64,000 nucleotides of DNA from AG25 sp035518815 (GTDB lineage: Bacteria > Gemmatimonadota > Gemmatimonadetes > Gemmatimonadales > GWC2-71-9), in assembly GCA_035518815.1 (NCBI GenBank), contig DATIXG010000082.1, positions 65,594 through 129,593 on the forward strand, written 5' to 3'. The notes below the pieces were generated by a model that was given only the letters and a program-made list of their open reading frames with translations, made no database searches and was not told where the DNA came from. The position numbers were made by a program, and so were the translations under genes. Of this stretch, positions 42,588 through 51,296 are shown one piece after another (within the stretch, counting starts at the first letter, position 1; every line of letters begins with the position of its first letter).

Positions 42588-42620
42588 ACCGCGAGGACCA
42601 TATGTCTCGCGGTTTTTGTT
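42588..42620 (+). terminator. intrinsic terminator inside the csp leader (attenuator candidate)
   Basis: ACCGCGAG (42588-42595) pairs perfectly with CTCGCGGT (42606-42613) around a 10-base loop, followed by TTTTGTT. It lies about 40 bases after the predicted start and 78 bases before the csp ATG. The 5' arm (CACCGCGA, 42587-42594) can also pair with TCGCGGTG at 42636-42643, which would open the terminator. It may control readthrough, or end a separate small RNA. Confidence 0.6.
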
Positions 42621-42697
42621 TGAGCCCGTCTCTGGTCGCGGTGACCTGAGCCGTTCTTTCCCGGGGCAGTGCCCCTCAGTGCCGAGGTTCAAACGGT

Positions 42698-42898
42698 ATG
42701 GCAAAGGGTAAAGTGAAGTGGTTCAACGACGCGAAGGGCTTTGGCTTCATCGCACAGGAGTCGGGTCCGGACGTGTTCGTCCACTTCACGGCGATCCAGG
42801 CCGAGGGCTTTCGCAGCCTCGCCGAGGGCGACACAGTGGAGTTCGAGGTCGCTCAGGGTCCCAAGGGTTTGCAGGCCCAGAACGTTCGTAAGGTCTGA
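42698..42898 (+). CDS. cold-shock protein (CspA family)
   Basis: 66 residues, the usual length. A single OB-fold that binds single-stranded RNA/DNA and melts mRNA structure. RNP1 is KGFGFI (residues 13-18) and RNP2 is DVFVHF (25-30), with the standard beginning GKVKWFNDAKG. The long structured leader upstream suggests post-initiation control. The SD is weak (GAGG about 12 bases before the ATG). A stem-loop follows at 42917. Confidence 0.96.
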   Translation: MAKGKVKWFNDAKGFGFIAQESGPDVFVHFTAIQAEGFRSLAEGDTVEFEVAQGPKGLQAQNVRKV

Positions 42899-42916
42899 GC
42901 CAAGTCCGTCGTCGAA

Positions 42917-42949
42917 GCGGGCCCGGGTCACCGGGCCCGTTTCGTTTTC
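42917..42949 (+). terminator. intrinsic terminator after csp
   Basis: GCGGGCCCGG (42917-42926) and CCGGGCCCGT (42931-42940) form a 10-base stem (one G-U pair) around GTCA, followed by TTCGTTTTC. Confidence 0.85.
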
Positions 42950-42968
42950 CGTACCTTATATTGGCTCC

Positions 42969-43496
42969 ATGACGCTTGCCCCGCGCGCAGTCCTGCTGCT
43001 CGCCGTCGGCGCTCTCGGCGCGAGCCCGGTGCCCCCACCCACCTACCGCGGCTTCTCCCCGGGCATGAGCTACCGCACCTTCGCAGACCGCGCTCGCACC
43101 CTCGCCGCGCGAGACACGCTGCGCTGCAATACATCCGCGAGCACCGCGCAGCTGATGGAGTGCGGGGTGAAGATCCGAGACCCGAAGGATAGCGCGCGGT
43201 TCTACCTGAGCGCGTACGTGATCGAAGGGCGGATCGCCATGGTGGCGCTGTTCGACTCGGCAGGCTTCGGCGACAATAAAGGGGTCGCCCTCGTCGACCG
43301 CACCAAGCGCGACCTGACGCGGCAGTTCGGACAGCCCCATCCACTCGGCGCGAGCAGCGTGCAGTGGGCATACGGCCGCCAGGTCGTTCGCTTCAGCTGG
43401 CGTGGCCGGAAAACGGCGCGCTGGATCTCGATCACTCTGTCCGACAACGACGTCATGGATGGCATTTCGCGCTACGTAAAGCGATCCCCTCCTTAG
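42969..43496 (+). CDS. secreted protein of unknown function
   Basis: 175 residues from the ATG at 42969, with signal peptide RAVLLLAVGALGAS. The mature part has GFSPGMSYRTFADRARTLAA and then a compact alpha/beta region with two Cys (TLRCNTS and LMECGVK) likely to pair. A TATATT box ends seven bases before the ATG, suggesting a leaderless transcript starting after the csp terminator. No family is recognised. Its 3' end is convergent with the kinase gene. Confidence 0.65.
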   Translation: MTLAPRAVLLLAVGALGASPVPPPTYRGFSPGMSYRTFADRARTLAARDTLRCNTSASTAQLMECGVKIRDPKDSARFYLSAYVIEGRIAMVALFDSAGFGDNKGVALVDRTKRDLTRQFGQPHPLGASSVQWAYGRQVVRFSWRGRKTARWISITLSDNDVMDGISRYVKRSPP

Positions 43497-43510
43497 CGCG
43501 TCCCACAACG

Positions 43511-45181
43511 TCAGTAAGTCAGTTCGACCGCGCCGCTGTTGGGTGAAACCCGGGCCGCGAAGTCACCGCGGTCGCTGTGGGGGCCAGTGTAGGGGTGCGC
43601 GACGTTGTAGGCGGCCACGCTCGAGTTCGCATAGAGGCGGTAATAGCCGATGTGGGCCCGGACCGCACCGCGGGGCACCAGGCAGCCGCAGCGGACGGCC
43701 GCCGCGGTCCCGGGGTTTACTTCGAGGGTGACGTCCGAGGCCGTCGTGTTCGTCACCAGCGGCGCGAAGTACCGCTGGCCGTCGACGAGCGGGGTCAATT
43801 CCGAGACGTGCCGCCCCAGGCGCGTCGTAACGGCCGGCATCGGCCCTTCCATCGCTTCGCCGAGCGGCGGATTCCCCGGACGGAGCACTCGCCACGTCAT
43901 CGGCACGCCCGCGCGACGAGGTACCCAGACCTTCACGGTCTTCCCGGGACCGACGGTATCGGCAGGGGCCCCGTTTCTCACGATCTGCACGGGCTCGACA
44001 AGGGAATTCTCGACCCACACGGCGGAGCGACCTCCGAACGCCGCCCGCCACGCGTAGAGCCCGAGGGCGCCAATCGCGACGCCGCAAATCCACCATGCCC
44101 ACACGCGCAGCCGGCGGGACCCGCCACCGCCCGCCGAGCGCCGCAGCTCACGCTCCACGGTCTGCGAGCCGACAAGCCGCGCCGAGCCGCTCGCTTGGCC
44201 TGCTGTGAGCGCGGCGAGCACGGCGTCCGCACTCTGAAAGCGCTCGTCCGGCTTCTTGGCCAGACACTTGAGGATCACGTCGGACAGCCAGCGGGGGATC
44301 TTGGCATTCACTTCGCTTGCGACCGGCACCGGATCGGCGAGGTGCTTCCCGACGATCTCGGCGCTCGACTTGCCATCGTAGGGCGGCGCGCCGGTCACCA
44401 TCTGGAACAGCATCGCGCCGAACGCGTACAGGTCGCTCCGGCCGTCCAGGTCCGCCTGCCCGAGCGCCTGCTCGGGACTCATGTACTGCACGGTCCCGAC
44501 GGTGAACCCCGTCGCGGTCTTGCTGCCGCCGGCGCCAGGATCGAGCAATTTCGCGATGCCGAAATCGACGAGCAGCACGCGCCCCGTGGTCGCTTCGAGC
44601 ATCACGTTGTCGGGCTTGATGTCGCGGTGCACGAGCCCCTGCGTGTGCGCATGCGCGAGCGCCTGCAGGATCGGCTCGGCCACGCGCAGCGCTTCTGCGA
44701 CCGGCAACATCCCGCGACGCCGCAACGTCTCCGCTAGCGACTCGCCTTCGATGAACGGCATGACATAGTAGACCAGGCCCTCACCGTCGCCCGTAAAATG
44801 GATCGGCAGGATCGCCGGGTGCTGGAGTCGCGCCAGCGCTTTCGCCTCCTGGCGGAACCGCGCGATCATCCCCGGAGTCCACGCGATTTCGGGGTGGAGC
44901 ACCTTGCAAGCGAGCCGTCGATCCAGATCCAGGTCCCCGACCTCGTAGACCTCGGCGAATCCGCCCTGACCCACCAGCCGGCGCACCTCGTACTTGGAGC
45001 CGAGCGCCCGGGCGAGTCGCGTACTCGTCGCCTCCCCGATCGCCGACGCGACGCTGACCGGCGTCACCGTCGCTCGCTCGCTCGAAATCACTGTTGGGGA
45101 CGGTTTGCCGCAGGAGGGACAGAAGGCGGACCCTGTGGGAATCTCCGCCCTGCAAGACGGACACGTGAGCTGGATCGACAC
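43511..45181 (-). CDS. transmembrane Ser/Thr protein kinase with N-terminal zinc ribbon
   Basis: 556 residues from a GTG at 45181. Residues 7-24 are a zinc ribbon (CPSCRAE, CPSCG). Residues 63-325 are a Hanks-type kinase: GQGGFAEVYEVG, K93 in ACKVLHPE, HRDIKPDNVML (D187), DFGIAK (D206) and GTVQYMSPEQALG. One membrane helix follows (about 358-378). The C-terminal 170 residues are extracytoplasmic and beta-rich, without PASTA repeats. It is divergent from the hydrolase at 45244. Likely signals from the envelope to cytoplasmic targets that cannot be named. Confidence 0.93.
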   Translation of the reverse strand: MSIQLTCPSCRAEIPTGSAFCPSCGKPSPTVISSERATVTPVSVASAIGEATSTRLARALGSKYEVRRLVGQGGFAEVYEVGDLDLDRRLACKVLHPEIAWTPGMIARFRQEAKALARLQHPAILPIHFTGDGEGLVYYVMPFIEGESLAETLRRRGMLPVAEALRVAEPILQALAHAHTQGLVHRDIKPDNVMLEATTGRVLLVDFGIAKLLDPGAGGSKTATGFTVGTVQYMSPEQALGQADLDGRSDLYAFGAMLFQMVTGAPPYDGKSSAEIVGKHLADPVPVASEVNAKIPRWLSDVILKCLAKKPDERFQSADAVLAALTAGQASGSARLVGSQTVERELRRSAGGGGSRRLRVWAWWICGVAIGALGLYAWRAAFGGRSAVWVENSLVEPVQIVRNGAPADTVGPGKTVKVWVPRRAGVPMTWRVLRPGNPPLGEAMEGPMPAVTTRLGRHVSELTPLVDGQRYFAPLVTNTTASDVTLEVNPGTAAAVRCGCLVPRGAVRAHIGYYRLYANSSVAAYNVAHPYTGPHSDRGDFAARVSPNSGAVELTY

Positions 45182-45243
45182 GGCACTAAGATTCGCTTCG
45201 GAGGTTCCGGGGGCAACAGTGACGAAGGGGTTATCTTGGCCCC

Positions 45244-46083
45244 ATGCCGATTCTGCGGGTCGCTCTCGGTCTAGCGCTCGCTTATGTCGCACTGGTCGTG
45301 CTGGGATGGCTGTTCCAGAACCGTCTCGCCTTCCCGGCTCCCCGCAGCCCGGTCCCCAATCCCCAACAGCTCGGGATGGCAAACGGTGAACGCCTCGAGC
45401 TCGGGCTCGGTGACGGCACGACCCTCGTGGGATGGTATCTGCGGCCGCTCGCTGCCGGCGTGGGACCGGCGCGGGCCCTGCTGTGGTTCTACGGCAACGG
45501 TGAGAACCTCGGGCGGATCTGGCCGGTCCTGCAGGAATTCCAACCTCCTGGCACCGCCCTCCTCGCGGTGGACTACCCGGGCTATGGGGAGAGCGGCGGC
45601 TCGGCCACGGAAGGCGCGCTGTACATCGCCGGAGATGCCGCGTACCGCGCGCTCGCGGACCGACTGGGCATGGAGGGCCGCATTTTCATCTATGGCCGCT
45701 CGCTCGGCACTGCGGTCGCGATCCGCACTGCAGCGGCGCACCCGGCCGCAGGCCTCATCCTCGAATCACCGTTTACGAACGCCCGCGAGATGGCGCGACT
45801 TCACTACCCGGCGATGCCCAGCTGGCTTGTGCGCCTGCGTCTCGACAACGTCGCGACCATCCGGCACGTCCGCTGCCCCGTCTTGATCTTTCACGGCGAC
45901 GCCGACCGCCTCGTGCCGATCGCCATGGGGCGTCGCGTGGCCGAAGCGGCGCCGGGCCCGGTCGAGCTGGTGACGATCCACCAGTCGGGACACAACGACA
46001 CCTACGACGTAGGCGGTCGCGAGTACCGGGACAGGATATGGGCGTTCGTGACCCGTCCCTCGTCCCCCGTGCCTCGTCCCTAG
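45244..46083 (+). CDS. alpha/beta hydrolase with N-terminal membrane anchor
   Basis: 279 residues. An N-terminal helix (ALGLALAYVALVVLGWLF) anchors it. The fold signatures are FYGNGENLG (oxyanion region), VDYPGYGESGG, the nucleophile elbow YGRSLGTA (S153), then HGDADRLVP (D221) and SGHND (H250), a complete triad. It resembles the ABHD17/ABHD13-like group of bacterial hydrolases, often acting on lipid or thioester substrates. Divergent from the kinase gene with a 62-base gap between starts. Ends with a Pro-rich tail. Confidence 0.88.
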   Translation: MPILRVALGLALAYVALVVLGWLFQNRLAFPAPRSPVPNPQQLGMANGERLELGLGDGTTLVGWYLRPLAAGVGPARALLWFYGNGENLGRIWPVLQEFQPPGTALLAVDYPGYGESGGSATEGALYIAGDAAYRALADRLGMEGRIFIYGRSLGTAVAIRTAAAHPAAGLILESPFTNAREMARLHYPAMPSWLVRLRLDNVATIRHVRCPVLIFHGDADRLVPIAMGRRVAEAAPGPVELVTIHQSGHNDTYDVGGREYRDRIWAFVTRPSSPVPRP

Positions 46084-46084
46084 G

Positions 46085-46927
46085 TCAGATGACAGTGACA
46101 GGCGGGATGCGATCGCGCGTCGCATCGAAGCGACATTGCGCATCGTCCAACGCGCGGCACACCTCGGGCGCCAACTCGTCGGGGAACTTCACGCTCGGGG
46201 CCACCCGTCCCGTCATCACGCGGACGGCGACCAGCGCGCGCGTCACCTCGCAGTGGTCCACATCGGGATCCGTGTGGCCGGCGACGAGGAGACCCTCGAA
46301 TAACGGCAGGCTGCGGGGATCTCGGAGGACGTATAACGATTCGAGGATCTTGGGCCCAAGAAAGCGGCGCAGCAGTTCATCGCCGCGGATCCTATCGAAC
46401 AACCGCATCAGGACATCGACGCCTCGTGGGTAATAGCGGGCGGCGTCCACGGCCGCGCCTACGAATGCGTGATGCGCGCCGGGAGTCGTGAGGTAGCACT
46501 CGAACAACGGCCACGCCGCGGCGGGGTGGCGGTCGGCGAGTCCAAGAAAGGCGAAGTAGCGGCGCGCGCGGGGTGCCGAGATGTCGGCGACGACCGTACG
46601 CAGCCCGGCCACGCCCCATCGTGCACCCACGAGCGCCGCCGCCGCCGCGTGCTGCCACCGTTCGATCTCAGGGACGCGAAACGTCACGAGATGCGGCTCG
46701 AAGAAGCCGCGACTTCGGTCGAGGAGAGCGAGGAGCCGCCGGTCCACTCTTGCGAGGAACGGGGCGAGTGCGACGCGGTCCGTTCGCCGGGCGAGATCGA
46801 GCGCGTCCCAGCTCAGCCGATCCAGGTCATCGTCGGTCCAGGCGGCCTCGAATGCCGCGGGATCGGGCGCCGACAGCAACCCCTCGAGCGCGCCCGCAAA
46901 CCGACAAACTTGCGACACCGCATCCAT
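46085..46927 (-). CDS. helical-repeat-like cytoplasmic protein, unknown
   Basis: 280 residues, no signal or membrane segment. Mostly helical with repeated short hydrophobic patterns (DALDLARRTDRVALAPFLAR, ARWGVAGLRTVVADIS, DPRSLPLFEGLLVAG), in the manner of HEAT-like scaffolds, but no clear repeat is defined. No enzyme motif. It is convergent with the hydrolase gene, one base apart at the stops. Upstream it faces the binding-protein gene across a 194-base gap. Function unknown. Confidence 0.6.
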   Translation of the reverse strand: MDAVSQVCRFAGALEGLLSAPDPAAFEAAWTDDDLDRLSWDALDLARRTDRVALAPFLARVDRRLLALLDRSRGFFEPHLVTFRVPEIERWQHAAAAALVGARWGVAGLRTVVADISAPRARRYFAFLGLADRHPAAAWPLFECYLTTPGAHHAFVGAAVDAARYYPRGVDVLMRLFDRIRGDELLRRFLGPKILESLYVLRDPRSLPLFEGLLVAGHTDPDVDHCEVTRALVAVRVMTGRVAPSVKFPDELAPEVCRALDDAQCRFDATRDRIPPVTVI

Positions 46928-47121
46928 GACCAGAGGAAACTATGCGGCGCGGAGCACACGGCGAGGGGGGGGCCCGGCTGGCTGGGCCGCCGCGGTTGTC
47001 CACACCGATCTGGAAAACCGCGTGGAAATCGTCGCCCAACCTATTGTCTGGACCGTGCTTAAGTGATGCGCAATATTGCAATTCCGACTACCCGGCCTTA
47101 ACCTTGCCCGCGTCCATCATC

Positions 47122-48240
47122 GTGCGATCCACCCGCCCCCTCGCCCTCGTCGGCGCCGCCCTGTTCCTCGCGGCCTGCTCCCGCCAACGGGGGCCGATCC
47201 AGATCGGCCTGGCCGGACCCCTGTCGGACCCCAGGGGGGTCGCCATGCAACATGGCGCCCAGCTCGCTGTGGACGAGATCAACGCCAAGGGTGGCGTGCG
47301 CGGGAGACTCTTGCAGTTGCGGCCCCTCGACGACAGCGCAAGCGATGACCGCGCCACCCGCGTGGCGCAGCTGCTGTATGACGATCCCGCCGTCATCGCC
47401 GTAATCGGACATCTCACATCCGGCACCTCGATCGCCGCCGGAGAGGTATACGGCAACGGCGCCCACCCGCTCACCATGATCACGCCGGGCACCTCGAGTC
47501 CCGACCTGACGAGCCTCAACCCATACGCCTTTACCGTCTTCCCCTCCGACTCGGTCCACGGCGCCGCGATGGCGCGGTTCGCGTGGCAAACCCTGGTCGC
47601 CCGACGAGCCGGTGTCCTGTTCGCGGCGAGCGACTATGGGCGCGGATTACGCAAGGCCTTCGTGGCGGATTTCACGAAGACGGGCGGAGTGATCGTAGAA
47701 GCCGACCCCTACCTGCCGACGACCGCGTCGCTCGAGCCTTACCTCTCACGGATGCGCGGCGCCGGAATCGATGTTCTCGTGCTGGCCGCAGACGAGGCGG
47801 CTGGCGAGGCCGCGCTCCGGCAGCTCGATGCCCGTGGCGCGCGCTGGCCCGTCCTTGGAGGCGAGGAGCTTGCCGGGATCGAAGGGCTTGGGGCACCCGC
47901 CGTCGGCGTGCGAATCGCCACGGCCTATCTGTCGGACCGGCCCGGGGAACGAAACGCGGCGTTCGTCACCGACTTCGGACGGGCCTACGCTGGAGCGCGA
48001 CCCGACTACCGGAGCGCCGGCGCGTATGACGTGGTGTACCTCCTGGCGCAGGCGATCGCGACAGTGGGGCCGCGGCGCACGGCGATCCGCGACTATCTCG
48101 CGCGCGTGGGCGGCGACATCCCGCCGTTCGAGGGAGTGACGGGCCGCATTGGCTTCGACGAAACCCGCAACGTGACGTCCCGCGGTGTGGTGATCGGCCT
48201 GGTGCGAGACGGACACCTCGTGGCGGAGGCGACCCAGTGA
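47122..48240 (+). CDS. branched-chain-amino-acid-type solute-binding lipoprotein
   Basis: 372 residues from the GTG at 47122, chosen because a lipoprotein signal (LALVGAALFLAAC, lipobox LAAC, C19) follows. Other starts upstream would make it too long. It is a type I periplasmic binding fold of the LivJ class: IQIGLAGPLSDPRGVAMQHG, AQLAVDEINAKGGVRG, IGHLTSGTSIAAG, YDVVYLLAQAIA. Its stop overlaps the GTG of a chemoreceptor gene (GTGA) and no ABC permease or ATPase gene is present. It is therefore more likely the sensing partner of that receptor than a transporter part. Confidence 0.85.
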   Translation: MRSTRPLALVGAALFLAACSRQRGPIQIGLAGPLSDPRGVAMQHGAQLAVDEINAKGGVRGRLLQLRPLDDSASDDRATRVAQLLYDDPAVIAVIGHLTSGTSIAAGEVYGNGAHPLTMITPGTSSPDLTSLNPYAFTVFPSDSVHGAAMARFAWQTLVARRAGVLFAASDYGRGLRKAFVADFTKTGGVIVEADPYLPTTASLEPYLSRMRGAGIDVLVLAADEAAGEAALRQLDARGARWPVLGGEELAGIEGLGAPAVGVRIATAYLSDRPGERNAAFVTDFGRAYAGARPDYRSAGAYDVVYLLAQAIATVGPRRTAIRDYLARVGGDIPPFEGVTGRIGFDETRNVTSRGVVIGLVRDGHLVAEATQ

Positions 48241-49928
48241 AGTTGGACACGATCCGTGCCCGCATATTGGGTGGCCTGGCGTTGCTTGGCCTCGCCAACG
48301 TTTGCGGGGCGGGGTTCAGCATCTACACACTCCGGACCATCCGCCGCTCCGAAGTCACCCAGCTCGAGACCGCACAGCGCACCGGTGAGCTCTCAAACGG
48401 GGTCGTGACGAGCGTCTTCCAGCAGATCAACTCGGGGCAGCAGTACCTGATCACGCCCACGCCAGCGCTGCGGGCCCAATTTCAGGATGCGGCGGACCAG
48501 AGCTTCGATTTCGCCCGCGAGCTCGGCCGAGTGCCCGATCTCACCCTCGAGCAGCGCCTCGCGATCAGCCGCATCAAGGAGCTGCAGACCTCGATCGAAA
48601 CGGACTACGCAATCGCGCACGCTCAACGCGATTTGGGTCGCGATGACGCCGCGCGCGCGGCAGCCCTCGGCGTGATCCAACCTGCCGCTGAGCTGACGCG
48701 TCTGGTACGCACGTTCGCGGCCACGCTCGCGCAGAACGCGCGTCAGGCCCAACAGCGCGTGGCGGCCCTCGCGGCGCGCTGGCAGGTCTATCTGTATCTC
48801 GGCCTCTTCATGGTCATGATCACCACCGCCCTCATCGGCTACTGGACCCTCCAAGCGGTCGAGGGTCCACTCGGCCGCGTCGTGCTCGCCGCCGAGCGAT
48901 TCGGCGAGGGTGACCTCCGCCCGGTGACCACCGGGTACATGCCTGGCGACATCCAGGTCCTCGCCGACGCGATGCGACTCATGGGAGAACGGCTCCGCAC
49001 GATCGTCGGCAGCGTGATCGGCGAGGCGGACCGTATTGCCGGATCGGCGACCGACCTCTCCGCCATCAGTCAGGAGCTCGCGGCATCCTCGGGCGAAGTG
49101 ACGACGGCGATGGTGGACGTCTCGAAGGGAGCGGACGACCAGCGCGCGGAAGTCGACCAGATCGGGGCCGGCCTCGCGACCTTGCGGCGGGCAACGGCGG
49201 ATACGGCCGATGCAGCCGATCGCGTAGCGCGCTTGAGTGAGGAGATCCGCGGCGTCGCCGAGCGGCACCGGGGAACAATGGTCTCGGCCTCGAACGTGTT
49301 GCTCGACGTGCACGAGGTGGTGCGGACGACGTCGAAGCAGGTATCCGCACTCGCCCAGCAAACCGCGGCGATCGACGATTTCGTCGACCTCATTCGCCGT
49401 ATCTCGTCACAAACCAACCTGCTGGCGCTGAATGCCGCGATCGAAGCGGCCCGCGCGGGCGAGCACGGAAGGGGGTTCGCGGTGGTGGCCGAGGAAGTGC
49501 GTCAGCTCGCGGATGAATCGGCGCGCGCCGCGGAGGATGTCACCCAGACCACCAACACCATTCGGGAGCAGGTCGAGGATGTCACCGCAACCATGGCTGC
49601 CGGCACCGCCAAGGTTCGCGGAATCGAGGACGTCGCGGGCGGAGCCGCGCGCGGCCTCGCCGAAATCACCAACGCGGTCGCGCAGGTCGAGGAAGCCGCC
49701 ACGCGCGTCGCGCAGGCGGCGCAGCAGTACCGCGAGATCACCGAGCGGCTGGAGCATCAGTCCCGCCAGGTGGCGGCTCAGGCGGTGGCGCACGCATCGA
49801 GCGCGCAACAGGTCACGGCCGCAGCCGAGGAGCAAGGCGCCTCGACCCAGGAGATGGCCGCCGCCGCCGCCCACCTGCTCCAGGCGGCCGAGAAGCTGCG
49901 GGGTATGGTGAAGGGATTTCGGGTGTAG
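48237..49928 (+). CDS. methyl-accepting chemotaxis protein
   Basis: 563 residues, GTG start. TM1 is at about residues 10-30, a helical sensor of about 150 residues follows, TM2 is at 183-205, then a HAMP domain and the signalling hairpin. The hairpin tip is SSQTNLLALNAAIEAARAGE followed by HGRGFAVVAEEVRQLA, the hallmark of bacterial receptors. The four-helix sensor could contact the co-encoded binding lipoprotein, as Tar and Trg use binding proteins. The end MVKGFRV lacks a CheR-tethering pentapeptide. No che or flagellar genes are near. Confidence 0.95.
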   Translation: MKLDTIRARILGGLALLGLANVCGAGFSIYTLRTIRRSEVTQLETAQRTGELSNGVVTSVFQQINSGQQYLITPTPALRAQFQDAADQSFDFARELGRVPDLTLEQRLAISRIKELQTSIETDYAIAHAQRDLGRDDAARAAALGVIQPAAELTRLVRTFAATLAQNARQAQQRVAALAARWQVYLYLGLFMVMITTALIGYWTLQAVEGPLGRVVLAAERFGEGDLRPVTTGYMPGDIQVLADAMRLMGERLRTIVGSVIGEADRIAGSATDLSAISQELAASSGEVTTAMVDVSKGADDQRAEVDQIGAGLATLRRATADTADAADRVARLSEEIRGVAERHRGTMVSASNVLLDVHEVVRTTSKQVSALAQQTAAIDDFVDLIRRISSQTNLLALNAAIEAARAGEHGRGFAVVAEEVRQLADESARAAEDVTQTTNTIREQVEDVTATMAAGTAKVRGIEDVAGGAARGLAEITNAVAQVEEAATRVAQAAQQYREITERLEHQSRQVAAQAVAHASSAQQVTAAAEEQGASTQEMAAAAAHLLQAAEKLRGMVKGFRV

Positions 49929-49937
49929 CCGGTCGGG

Positions 49938-51296
49938 CTACGGAAGTATCGTCACGCCACCGGGTGCCGCGATCACCCTGTTTCCGCGGACAAAATCAGT
50001 TCCCGTCCCAGCCGCGGTCATGCCGAGCATCTGAACCGCGTAGGGTGTGACCCCGAACTCGACGGCCGTGAACCACAGCCGGATCAGTGTCGGCGCGCCG
50101 CCGGCACCGATGGGATTCACGTCCCCGAACTGCAGCGCTCCCCCACCCGTCGAATCCGGGCTCACCGCCGGTTGCGTCGTGAAGAACCCGGGGCCCGCAC
50201 TGCTGCTGTCGAACCGGACCATCCCCGCGTTCCATACGAGTCGCGCCTGATAGCTCTGCAGAAGCTCGGTCGGCACGGACTTCAGGTCCACCACTACGTC
50301 GACCGCAAACGGCTTCCCGATGTGCGCCGTGGCAAAGGGCTGGCCTCCGGCGAGGGGAACCACTATGGCGTCGCCCGATGGCGCTGGGTTGCTCACTGCC
50401 ACGACGGCGGAGTCGAGCGTCGCTCCAAAGGATGCCACGATTACGGCTGTTCCTCTCCCCTTGGCCGTGACGAGGCCGGTGGGGTCTACCGTGGCTACGC
50501 TGGGGTCGCCGCTCACCCAGCTCGCGCCCGGTACGCTCGCGGTGAACTGGATAGCGTTCGCCGGCGCCTGGGTCGTCAACGTCACGAAGCTGGGCGTGAC
50601 GACCAAGCCCTGCGCCGTCACGTTCACGCGCAAGGTATCCACCGCGCCGCTCGTCGCGGCAATTACCTGCGCCAGGCCCCCGGTCGTGGCGGTCAGGACC
50701 GTGATGAACCCGTCTGGCTTCACCGCGATGAGCTGCGGCGTGAGGTTCGTGAGGACAACAGGAACACCCGCGATAGCCTTGCGCGCCGAGTCCACGAGAA
50801 TCCGCATCGCGAAGGCGCTGCCCGGATCGACGCTCGTGTCCTGGGGCTCGGCGGTGAGGGTGCATCCCGAGGACGGACCACAGGGTCCGACGTAGCTCAC
50901 CGGCACGTCCGCTACAGCAGTCGAGACGCCGGCGTTGACCGTCACGGTGTCCGCGCCCGTGTAGAGCACGGCCCCATCACTCGAGCGAATACCTTCCAGC
51001 AACACCTCGAAGCGCTCCGTCGTCTCCGATAATGCCACTTTGACCGCTAGGTCGGCATTTCCCGCGGTGTCCACCGCCACCGTGTCGTCAAATACGACGG
51101 TCCCGGGGGGCGACGGCAGCCGCGTGACGCGGACGTGAAGCTCGTCCAGGTCACCGGTAAAGACGTCGAGCGTCTGCGAGGAAAACACCGGCGCGATCAC
51201 GAGGCTCAAACGCCTGCCAGGGCCCATGGCGTCGGCGCACGCAAGCGCCGCAGTGACGGACAGCACGATGCCGAAGCGCCGCACTATCGGGTCCAT
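49938..51296 (-). CDS. surface lipoprotein with Big2-type Ig and cohesin-like domains
   Basis: 452 residues. Signal with lipobox ALAC (Cys at about 20). The middle contains a bacterial Ig-like (Big2) domain: ASWVSGDPSVATVDPTGLVT then GTAVIVASFGATLDSAVVAV. The C-terminal part (AHIGKPFAVDVVVDLKSVPT, LVWNAGMVRFDSS, GDVNPIGAGG) resembles a cohesin or dockerin-binding type beta sandwich, suggesting protein-protein binding outside the cell. It overlaps the barrel gene upstream by 13 bases and is the last of a three-gene operon. Adhesion is inferred from the domains only. Confidence 0.7.
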   Translation of the reverse strand: MDPIVRRFGIVLSVTAALACADAMGPGRRLSLVIAPVFSSQTLDVFTGDLDELHVRVTRLPSPPGTVVFDDTVAVDTAGNADLAVKVALSETTERFEVLLEGIRSSDGAVLYTGADTVTVNAGVSTAVADVPVSYVGPCGPSSGCTLTAEPQDTSVDPGSAFAMRILVDSARKAIAGVPVVLTNLTPQLIAVKPDGFITVLTATTGGLAQVIAATSGAVDTLRVNVTAQGLVVTPSFVTLTTQAPANAIQFTASVPGASWVSGDPSVATVDPTGLVTAKGRGTAVIVASFGATLDSAVVAVSNPAPSGDAIVVPLAGGQPFATAHIGKPFAVDVVVDLKSVPTELLQSYQARLVWNAGMVRFDSSSAGPGFFTTQPAVSPDSTGGGALQFGDVNPIGAGGAPTLIRLWFTAVEFGVTPYAVQMLGMTAAGTGTDFVRGNRVIAAPGGVTILP

